Positions 55,411 through 64,000 of a DNA stretch of 64,000 bases are shown here, piece by piece; the stretch's first letter is position 1; each line of letters opens with the position of its first letter. The notes under the pieces were generated by a model. It saw nothing but the letters and a program-made list of their open reading frames with translations, did no database searches and was not told the DNA's origin. Made by a program: the position numbers and the translations under genes. The DNA is from Schistocerca nitens (taxonomy: Eukaryota; Arthropoda; Insecta; Orthoptera; Acrididae). The DNA lies in NCBI RefSeq assembly GCF_023898315.1, contig NC_064615.1, positions 6,706,501 through 6,770,500 on the forward strand. The letters are read 5' to 3'.

Positions 55411-56920
55411 TGTCGCATAGCTAAAAAAGAGCCAAGACAACTGCGAAGCGCACAAGATTGCTTCCGGTACCACAGCTACGTGACTGAAAACAATGGCCGT
55501 CTATGGAGCAACGGCAATACTGAGGCGTCGCTACAGAGACATGTACAAATTCTCGTTACGTGATTGACTGTGGCAGACGAGCGAGGCAGCCGTTACTAGC
55601 ACACCGTCACAGGGCTCTTCTTTCGCCGTGCGGCTATGTTCACGTACATTACGTAATGGCGACAGGTGGAAGGGTCTGTTACGGTAATCATTAACATCCT
55701 TTCAGTTCTTATAGACACATGCTATGTCTGTGCAAGTCCAGTCCTGTCGTAAAGTGATGCCAGAATCACTTAAGCTAACACAGGAAAAGGCGGGATATCT
55801 GTGACGGGTTACTGTGCCGTCATAAGTGACTTGAAGTCATATCTGATCGTTCGCACACATTGGCAGCGCCTCTTTCATTGCATACAGTGGTAGTGCTAGG
55901 TAGAGCATAACGGAGAGTCAACGCTAAATATGGTGAGATGTCGGTCTCCGACAGTTTGTGCTTCTCAAACACGGCCATATTTGCCATGGTGTTAAAGGCC
56001 TTCCACGTTTGGCGCGGCTATTCAGTAGCTCGTTTCTTAGACTCCGAGCTGCTGGAATGAAATGGTGTATTACAGAGTTTCCCTTGCTTGTGGCCAGGTG
56101 AAATGTGTTGAGTGTTTTTGCTATGAAAATTGTATTACTGGGTAACAGTGTTTTGGTTGTTGGGGTGATAGACAGTGATGTGAGATACTTCGTTTGTAGC
56201 GGTTGGTTTTGTATAGGTGTTGAAAGGTTATCGACCATTTAGCTTCGTTATTTTTATTTCAGGATAGTTTGTTGAATTTTTTTGAGCTCTTATAACGTGA
56301 ATTTTGTGTTCTTGCCCTTTCTATCTCTAAGCTAAATTAGTAAAATTTCTTTTTGGTTCATATGTCAGAAATTATGTTGTTAATATACAGGACTTAGGAA
56401 TGAAAGTACAGAGAACAGTCTAATTGGCAACATTACATCATTATTTGCCTCATTTGCAGACAAATAACTATGGCTATTGGGAATAGTTTGTTTTTATGTT
56501 GGATAGTATCTGTGGTAAAAACAAGTCATTAATGCTCATTTTCCCCTGGGCAACAGGTCAGGTGTTGAAGTATGGAGGCAAAACGGTTAGTTTATACTGA
56601 CAGGCAAAGTCAACTTAGTGGCGCAGATTTGATTGTGCCGAAAACATCAGGTGGTAAATTAGGTCACGTGTTTGTGGGAAGACTTACACGCAGAGAAGAA
56701 ACATCTAGCACCCTGAAGTGGGTACATTTTAAGGTACAAATGATCACAATACCTGTACTTATACTACTAACACATATGTATGCCAGTTAAAGGTTGAAAT
56801 AGAATTGCACCGAAACACTCCCGAATATTGTTCAGGGATACCTCCTGGATATCTTGGTACAAAGCATCCATGATTGCCAGCAGCTCGTTAAACAGTTCTT
56901 GCATTTCGTTTGGGCAACAA
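55411..56920. other. Intergenic, no recognised feature
   Basis: No gene or element recognised in this 1.5-kb stretch. Confidence 0.4.
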
Positions 56921-56924
56921 TAGA

Positions 56925-57729
56925 TTGGTCATCGTGGCCCTGATCAGTGTCCAGCTCGGTCACCAGATGTGGTATCAATTCACTTCTCCTCCTGGAGGCA
57001 CATGAAGACCCTACTTTAGAGTCTCGGCTCGCTATTCACATGGACCTGGTCGCTAGAGCTGTCGCAGCCTCAGCAGTACGAAGTCTGTCTCCTGGGATTC
57101 TTGGACGTATTATGGCAGATGACGGTGCGTTGCCGTACCTCTGTCGTACGTGGTCGAAATTTGAACGATACCTGTAAGGAAACGCAGTTCTGCATTTGTT
57201 GCGTGCTGTGCTTTAGTGCACTGTACTGTACGCTGACTGAACACCCTGTGACAAACGTGTACGTGTTTCCTCTGATAGTTGTTGGTGCCGGCCGCGGTGG
57301 TCTCGCGGTTCTAGGCGCGCAGTCCGGAACCGTGCGACTGCTACGGTCGCAGGTTCGAATCCTGCCTCGGGCATGGATGTGTGTGATGTCCTTAGGTTAC
57401 TTAGGTTTAAGTAGTTCTAAGTTCTAGGGGACTGATGACCACAGCAGTTGAGTCCCATAGTGCTCAGAGCCATTTGAACCATAGTTGTTGGTTTACTCTG
57501 TGCTGTGTATTGTTCGTTTGGGTTGTAGCACATTACAGGCTTCTTCACTGTTGTGAAAGTATTTTCGCAGACACAAGGGTGACTGCTGTAACAAACCGAA
57601 TAAATCATAAGTGCACTATTACTTCGTAGAGAGCCGCCGCACACAGTGGGTCCCTCACACCAAAATACTCAGAGGGTTTCCCTGAACAACAGCTGAAAAC
57701 TTGTCGTTGGATTTCTGGTTCACCCTGCA
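56925..57729 (+). mobile_element. mariner-like element, C-terminal relic with right TIR
   Basis: Plus-strand pieces read IGHRGPDQCPARSPDV then FSSWRHMKTL (third catalytic block, normally WPARSPDLTPLDFFLWGHMK). MDLVARAVAASAVRSLSPGI and a C-terminal FERYL (57020-57177) follow. The sequence ends at 57729 with GGTTCACCCTGCA next to TA, matching the inverted CAGGGTG terminus of mariner-like elements. The left end was not found. A SINE (57287-57480) is inserted in the 3' part. Confidence 0.6.
57287..57480 (+). mobile_element. tRNA-derived SINE (family 1)
   Basis: Full copy with head GCCGGCCGCGGTGGTCTCGC, B box GGTTCGAATCC and 3' end CAGAGCCATTTGAACC. A perfect 12-bp TSD ATAGTTGTTGGT is at 57275-57286 and 57481-57492. 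Confidence 0.95.
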
Positions 57730-57731
57730 TA

Positions 57732-58563
57732 TTGCTTTTTTCTTGTTGCTGCGGTTATGGAAGGGTTGAGTTTTCATTATGACTTATGAAAATATTTATT
57801 AGTGTCATGGATATTGGTGACCCATTATGGAGAGCTGAAGACTATCGATTTGCAGATTATATGCATTTTGAAAATGAAAATAATCCTGCCTTTTTATGAG
57901 AAAGAGCTTAATGGTGAAATTTCTTACGGCTTCTTCAGTCAGGTTACTTTTTAATATAAGTTTTAACGCTTATGTACATTATTTGTCTGCCGAATGATGC
58001 ACATGATGCTGTGTGCGGTGTACCTGTATATCGGATGTTTTATGTTCTCATATCGTTTTCTATTTTTTGTCTCAGTGGGTAAATGCCCGACTACAAATTC
58101 AGAGGTCGAGAGTTCGATACTCGGTCGGTCCTGCGATTTCAGCTATGACAACGTCTTTCAAGTAAGACAGCGATTTGTTAATGTAAAAATGCCACATCGA
58201 GCAGCTGTCTGAAGTCAACATCAATCTGTAGCTCCCCCTGTAATTTGCTGGATGTGTCAGTTCAAACGTCAGAGGAAGGCAACAGCATACCACATGAAGT
58301 AGAAGCATGCATGTATAGTTTAGCAACGTTGTATTAAAATTGTAAGGTTGAAAACTTATGTTTCGGACGCATTCACTCATCTGATAAACAATGAAGTAAC
58401 TTTATAATTTTTTCCTTGCTTGTACCTCAGGCCGCCTATGCAAGTCACATTCCTGGTTTTTACACGGTACACTCATATAAATGTGATAACTGCCCACGTT
58501 CGGCGTCACGTGCAACACCCATTCAGAGATGGCAGATGGCAGCACGAGCAGTGGAGAGAGAGG
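57732..58563. other. Intergenic with one tRNA-like unit
   Basis: Only the tRNA-like segment at 58069-58137 stands out. Confidence 0.4.
58069..58137 (+). mobile_element. tRNA-like SINE head
   Basis: GTCTCAGTGGGTAAATGCCC (A-box like) and GAGAGTTCGATACTC (B-box like) are about 45 bp apart, and a D-arm and T-arm can be drawn. No acceptor stem closes, so this is a SINE head or a tRNA pseudogene, not a functional tRNA gene. Confidence 0.55.
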
Positions 58564-58565
58564 TA

Positions 58566-60446
58566 TACAGGGTGGTCCGTTGATCGTGACCGGGCCACAT
58601 ATCTCACGAAATAAGTGTCAGACGAAAGAACTACGAAGAACGGAACTCGTCTAGCTTGAAGGGGGAAACCAGATGGCGCTATGGTTGGCCTGCTAGATGG
58701 CGCTGCCATAGGTCAAGCGGATATCAACTACATTTTTTTAAGTAGGAACCCCAATTTTTTATTACATATTCGTGTAGTCCGTAAAGAAATATGAATGTTT
58801 TAGTTGGGCCACTTTTTTCGCTTTGTGATAGATGCCGCTGTAATAGTCACAAACACCTGGCTCACAATTTTAGACGAACAGTTGGTAACAGGTAGGTTTT
58901 TTAAATTAAAATACAGAACGTAGGTACTTTTGAACATTTTATTTCGGTTGTTCCAATGTGATACATGTACCTTTGTAAACTTATCATTTCTGAGAACGCA
59001 TGCTGTTACAGCGTGATTACCTGTAAATACCACATTAATGCCGTAAATGCCCAAAATGATGTCCGTCAACCTCAATGCATTTGGCAATACGTGTAACGAC
59101 ATTCCTCTCAACAGCGAGTAGTTCGCCTTCCGTAATGTTCGCACACGCATTGACAATGCGCTGACGCATGTTGTCAGGCGTTGTCGGTGGATCACGATAG
59201 CAAATATCCTTCAACTTTCACCACAGAAAGAAATCCGGGGACGTTAGATCCGGTGAACGTGCGGGCCATGGTATGGTGCTTCGACGACCAATCCACCTGT
59301 CTTGAAATATGCTATTCAATACCGCTTCAACCGCACACGAGCTATGTGCCGGACATCCATCCTGTTCGAAGTACATCGCCATTCTGTCATTCAGTGAAAC
59401 ATCTTATAGTAACATCGGTGGAACATTACGTAGGTAATCAGCATACTTTGCACCATTTAGATTACCATCGATAAAGTGGTGGCCAATTATCCTTCCTACC
59501 ATAATGCCGCACCGTACATTAACCCGCCAAGGTCTCTGATGTTCCACTTGTCGCAGCCATCGTGGATTTTCCGTTGCCCAATAGTGCATATTATGCCGAT
59601 TTACGTTACCGCTGTTGGTGAATGACGCTTCGTCGCTAAATAGAACGCGTGCAAAAAATCTGGTATTGTCCCATAATTTCTCTTGTGCCCAGTGGCAGAA
59701 CTGTACATGACGTTCAAAGTCGTCGCCATGCAATTCCTGGTGCATAGAAATATGGTACGGGTGCAATCGATGTTGATGTAGCATTCTCGACACCGACGTT
59801 TATGAGATTCCCGATTCTCGCGCAATTTTTTTGCTACTGATGTGTGGATTAGCCGCCACAGCAGCTAATACACTTACTTGGGCATCACCATTTGTTGCAG
59901 GTCGTGGCTGAACACTTCCTGTTTCCTTGAATAACATAACTATCCGGCGAACGGTCCGGACACTTGGATGATGTCGTCCAGGATACCGAGCAGCACACAT
60001 AGCACACGCCCGTTGGGCAATTTCATCACAATGGCCATAGTTCAACACGATATCGACCTTTTCCGCAATTGGTAAACGGTCCATTTTAACACGGGTATTG
60101 TATCACGAAGCAAATACCGTCCGCATTGGAGGAATGTTACGTGATATCACGTACTTATACGTTTGTATTACAGCGCCATCTATCACACAGCGAAAAAAGT
60201 GGTCCAACTAAAACATTCATATTTCTTTACGGACTACACGAATATGTAATAAAAATGGGGGTTGCTATTTAAGAAAAACGCTGCTGATATCCGTTTGACC
60301 TATGGCAGCGCCATCTAGCGAGCTAACCATAGCGCCATCTGGTTTTCCCCCTTCAAGCTAGACGAGTTTCGTTCTTTGTAGTTTTTTCGTTTGATGCTTA
60401 TTTCGTGAGATATTTGTCCCGGTCACGATCAGTGGACCACCCTGTA
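58566..60446 (-). mobile_element. mariner-like element, DD41D type, recently inactivated
   Basis: TIRs TACAGGGTGGTCC... and its inverted copy at the right (GGACCACCCTGTA) remain similar for over 250 bp; TA flanks at 58564-58565 and 60447-60448. The element is 1881 bp with one minus-strand transposase frame (next entry) and long TIRs of which the inner parts share TTTAGTTGG.CCACTTTTTTCGC. Confidence 0.93.
59035..60084 (-). pseudogene. mariner-like transposase with three nonsense codons
   Basis: One 350-codon frame can be read without frameshift from ATG at 60084 to the final TAA at 59037-59035. It is interrupted only by in-frame stops: TAA at about 59802-59800, TAA at about 59406-59404, TGA at about 59220-59218 (the last where Gly follows FFLW). 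Helix-turn-helix region MDRLPIAEKVDIVLNYG and beyond; first catalytic Asp in LFSDEASF; second in FEQDGCPAHSS; third in TSPDFFLW. There are 41 residues between the second and third, i.e. DD41D. The C-terminus reads CIEVDGHHFGHLRH. Point mutations alone account for the inactivation. Confidence 0.9.
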
Positions 60447-60539
60447 TAAAGCGTGGGGGCGGGGCGGCTGCGGAAAACTACGCAGTGCTCGTAATGCGCG
60501 TACGGAGCGGTTTATATGCCGTCCAAAAGAGCACGGTCA

Positions 60540-61480
60540 GTGGCTTTCCGACCAAGGGTGGAAGCTTTTGCGAAACAGCTAAGTTTGTAGACAGTTCTCA
60601 TGCCGCCGTGGCTAAAGTATACCATGTATGGCACAATGGTGCTGTCCAAAACAGGCATCAAGGCAACTGTGCCCTGCACCACGGGCCGTAGATGAGGAGG
60701 GCGAATGACGGCTGCGGAAATGTGTAGGGGAGTATAGACGTGCAACTGTCGAGCAGCTGACCACACAGGTGAACCGAGGCGCCTAACAGTGTCTCCTCAA
60801 CGATCGTCCAGAGAACGTTGGTGCATGGGCTTCCGCAGTAGGTTCTCGGTTCACGCACTTAAGGTGACTGCGATTCATCGGCGACAAAGGCTGGAATTTG
60901 CGCGCCAGTACCAATACGGGATTTCCAGCGGGTTGTGACAGGTGGCTTTTTCCTATGAATCACGTTTTGTTCTCCATCGGACAGGTGGTCGATGGTGTGT
61001 GCGGTCGCACAATAAACAAAGGATGGGTACGGGCGGGAGAAGGAAACTTTATGGTCTGGGGAGTGCTTCCGTGACATTCTCTGGCTAACGAAGTCATTCT
61101 GGAACGTACAGTGGATCAACACAAGTATCCGTCTATCCTTCGCGGCCATGTCCACCCCAACATGCAGTTTGTTTTCTCCTAGGCACCATGACATCTACCA
61201 GAATTACATGGCAACGTGTCACGCAGTTCGCAGTGAACGTGTCTGGTTCTAAGATCAACAGGCTGAGTTCATCGTACAGCCACGGCCGCCAAACTTCCCG
61301 GAGTTAAACGCTGTTGAGAATCTGTGGGACCATCACGAACGATCTGTACGCGCTATCGATACTTAACCGTGAAATCAAGCACTGGTGCGCAAGGCACTGG
61401 AGTCGACATGGTTCCACATCCCTGTCGACACCTTACAGAACCTCCGTGGTTCTCTTCCTGCCAGTCCGCGCTAGTGGTTA
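60540..61480 (+). mobile_element. Tc1-like element, degenerate
   Basis: Plus-strand pieces: RQLEFARQ-like stretch near 60890, AFSYESRFVLHRTGGRW (first block, Asp replaced by Tyr, about 60940-60990), GEGNFMVWGVLP then LERTVDQHKYPSILRGHVHP (about 61040-61160). RPPNFPELNAVENLWD-like sequence is at about 61285-61330, and TWFHIPVDTLQNLRGSLPAS at about 61410-61470 is the usual C-terminal helix. Frames shift several times, and no TIR pair was identified. Confidence 0.7.
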
Positions 61481-61523
61481 ATAAGGCTTGTGAGAGGTGC
61501 TCGCATTACTGTGACTGCACTTA

Positions 61524-62590
61524 CATCTACATCTACATTTATACTCCACAAGCCACCCAACTGTGTGTGGCGGAGAACACTTCACGTGCCACTGTCATTA
61601 CCTCCCTTTCCTGTTCCAGTCGCGTATGGTTCTCTGGAAGAACGACTGCCGGAAAGCCTTCGTGCGCGCTCGAATCTCTCTAATTTTACATTCGTGATCT
61701 CCTCGGGAGGTATAAGTAGGGGGAAGCAATATATTCGATACCTCATCCGGAAACGCACCCTCTCGAAACCTGGACAGCAAACTACACCGCGATGCAGAGC
61801 GCCTGTCTTGCAGAGTCTGCCAGCTGAGTTTGCTAAACATCTCCGTAACGCTATCACGGTTACCAAATAACCCTGTGACGAAACGTGCCGCTCTTCTTTG
61901 GATCTTCTCTATCTCCTCTGTCAACCCGACCTGGTACGGATCCCACACTGACGAGCAATACTCAAGTATAGGTCGAATGAGTGTTTTGTAAGCCACCTCC
62001 TTTGTTGACGGTCTACATTTTCTAAGGACTCTCCCAATGAATCTCAACCTGGTACCCGCCTTACCAACAACTGATTTTATATGATCATTCCACTTCAAAT
62101 CCTTCCGTACGCATACTCCCAGATATTTTACAGAAGTAACTGCTACCAGTGTTTGTTCCACTATCATATAATCATACAATAAAGGATCCTTCTTTCTATG
62201 TATTCGCAATACATTACATTCGTCTATGTTAAGGGTCAGTTGCCACTCCCTGCACGAAGTGCCTATCCGCTGCAGATCTTCCTGCATTTCGCTGCAATTT
62301 TCTAATGCTGCAACTTCTGTGTATACTACAGCATCATCCGCGAAAAGCCGCATGAAAAGCAATTGTCCCATAACACTTCCCTGCGGCACGCCAGAGGTTA
62401 CTTTAACGTCTGTAGACGTCTCTCCATTGAGAACAACATGCTGTGTTCTGCTTGCTCTTCATTCCAGCCACACAGCTGGTCTGATATTCCGTACGCTCTT
62501 ACTTTGTTTATCAGGCGACAGTGCGGAAGTGTATCGAACCGTGTAATACTTGACATGTCCGTGCAGTCGAACGTCTCTACATTTATTCCT
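61524..62590 (-). mobile_element. CR1/L2-like LINE, 3' part (second copy)
   Basis: The minus-strand frame 62389-61598 (263 codons) reads MPQGSVMGQLLFMRLFADDA and continues like the 16521-17395 copy to the same 3' end. It has a TGTAGATGTAGATG tail. Upstream (to about 62590) other frames give FDTLPHCRLINKVRAYGISD, RT motif A. The YINDI segment between QLLF and FADD is deleted. The frame is otherwise open to the C-terminal NRKGR. Confidence 0.87.
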
Positions 62591-63540
62591 GTTGACTAAG
62601 AAGACATCTGACAAGCACCGGAAATGTAATAGGTATCAGAGTGGTCTTTGAAAATAAGTGCTATCTTGCACTGTGGTGATAAACACGATTTCCCCATCAG
62701 GGACGTAATAAAGATTACCTTTTTATACATTCTGATAGTGTTACATTGCAGTTCAGTATTTTAGTTTTATAGTTCTCTACAGCCTCTGTACCCCAGATAA
62801 AAATTGCTCACTACATTTTTACAAAATTAAAACGCTTGTCTCGTTATATTGCTCCGGCCTGTCTGGCGATATGACTCTTATTAATTCACTTTCCCTCTGT
62901 GTACGTTCTAGTAGCGGGCAAGAAGCCGACCCGTTTCCACTGCGCTGTCGAACAGGTTCTGCGCTGAGATTCCAGGATCGAGGCAATTCGCAGGCTCGCG
63001 TCGCTATTCGTGACCGGTCTCTCTAATCGTCAATAAGCTCCGAGGCGGATGTTTGGGAAACACAGATTGATAACTCCGGACTACGTGTAAGGTTTCTAAT
63101 TACTACCACAAAATGTACGGAACGGGAGCATTCAAAAACCCGGAATCATTTTTTTCTTTTGCACTGTCAGAATGTTTTATAATAACAAACTGCACAACAA
63201 AGGATGTCACAAACAACAATTTTAAGGACTTTATAGGTGTACTCCGCAAATCATCATACAGTGTGTATCGGGGGCTACACGGTGCGTCAGGAGCATCTGC
63301 GCTCAGTTTCGGACTAGTCAGTGGTTACTCCTGCTGACTACTGCCTTTAACGTTTATGCAGACCTCACATGTAAGGTCATGAAGTCTATTATTCATTCCC
63401 TGCCCCGTCTCCGCCCCCACACTCACCCACCAGGGCGGAATCAGTCTACCCATATGTCTGCCTCTAGAATAAACCCTACGTGTAACTGTGAGAACGTTTT
63501 CTATACATTTGCGTAACGCGTATCTGGGATGGAACTTGGT
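62591..63540. other. Intergenic, no recognised feature
   Basis: No element signature until the RT fragment near 63550. Confidence 0.4.
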
Positions 63541-63549
63541 TTTCAGCCT

Positions 63550-64000
63550 TGTATTTATCCAGTCTTTCGCCCTTACTGTTCAGTGTATACATCGAAGAAG
63601 CAACGAAGAAAATAAAAGAAAGATTCAAGAGTGAGATTAAAATTCAAGGTGAAAGAATATCAGTGATATGATTCCCTGAAAACAGTTTTGTCCTCAGTGA
63701 AACTGAAGAAATACTACAGGATCTGTTGCATGGAATGAACAGTCCAGTGAGTAAATCGAAGGAAGACGAAAGTAATGAGCAGTAACAGATATGAGAACAG
63801 CGAAAGACACAACATCACAACTGATCACGTAGTAGACGAACTGGATCAAGTCTGCCACCTAGGCAACAAAACAACCCACTGTGTACGGAGCAAAGAGGAC
63901 ATAAAAAGCAGAGTAGCACCGGAAAAATGGCATCCTGACCAAGAGAAGTCTACTAACATCAAACTTAGACCTCAATTTGTGGAAAAAAATGTCTGAGAAT
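63550..64000 (+). mobile_element. RTE-like LINE RT fragment, runs off the window
   Basis: LSPLLFSVYIEEATKKIKER (about 63563-63620) is the RT motif B region, followed by IKIQGERISVI and a degraded FADD site (FPENSFVLSETEEILQDLLH, about 63670-63730). Later come CHLGNKTTHCVRSKEDIKSR, which parallels FCYFGNKITDDVRSREDIKC of the RTE copies, and a KRSLLTS-like stretch. Frameshifted; the element may continue beyond 64000. Confidence 0.7.

Noticed and set aside
56572-56790. 72-codon frame (MEAKRLVYTDR...) as a small gene
   Set aside because: No homology recognised, no supporting context, and the length is expected by chance.
1277-63996. Many 60-190-codon open frames on both strands as possible host genes
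   Set aside because: They are antisense or out-of-frame shadows of transposases and LINE ORFs, or lie in SINEs; none shows an independent domain, splice-site context or coherent composition.

Overview
The window looks like a stretch of a large, repeat-rich insect genome, most likely a grasshopper or locust (Orthoptera, Schistocerca-like). That attribution rests on my recollection of its tRNA-derived SINE family, its RTE-type LINE with a (CAA)n tail and its mariner/Tc1 families; I could not run a search. Nothing bacterial is present: no operons, rRNA or CRISPR. I found no host protein-coding gene. Every convincing coding region belongs to a transposable element, and most are broken.

Layout. 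1-5 kb: a long-TIR mariner/Tc1 deletion derivative, two SINEs with perfect target-site duplications (TSDs), a fossil DD34D mariner, an RTE-type LINE 3' end and a 483-bp solo LTR. 5.6-12.2 kb: half of a long-TIR mariner element, a Tc1-like element carrying a near-perfect internal inverted duplication, an RTE fragment and a degenerate mariner-like element holding two SINEs. 13-16.4 kb: a solo LTR that splits a SINE, a SINE nested in another SINE, and an RTE fragment. 16.5-20.4 kb: a CR1/L2-like LINE 3' end, a CpG-rich non-repetitive island, and a complete-length but inactive Tc1-like element. 20.8-28.9 kb: a long-TIR mariner element, two Tc1-like elements, a SINE, a CR1/L2-like LINE missing its catalytic FADD box, and two Tc1 halves in head-to-head order. 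30.5-35.3 kb: LINE fragments around a mariner-like element with an uninterrupted transposase gene (32181-33728).

36.2-43.3 kb is the centrepiece. A small hAT-type element (8-bp TSD) contains a 6.5-kb R1-clade-like LINE (13-bp TSD), which itself contains a SINE (9-bp TSD). The LINE has an open gag-like ORF1, a 257-codon reading frame of no recognised family that overlaps the ORF1 stop by 8 nt, and a damaged endonuclease-RT ORF. 46-51.4 kb is another nest: an old RTE-like LINE split by a younger RTE copy, in which part has been replaced by an endonuclease fragment of an unrelated LINE. 51.5-64 kb holds LINE and Tc1 relics, a DD41D mariner-like element (58566-60446) whose frame is broken by only three stop codons, a second CR1/L2-like LINE, and an RTE-like RT fragment running off the end.

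The elements do not form a host pathway; the interest is in their structure and insertion order. Clean TSDs give relative ages: SINEs are usually the youngest layer, inside LINEs and DNA transposons. The intact transposase at 32462-33547 is the only transposase here that looks able to make protein.
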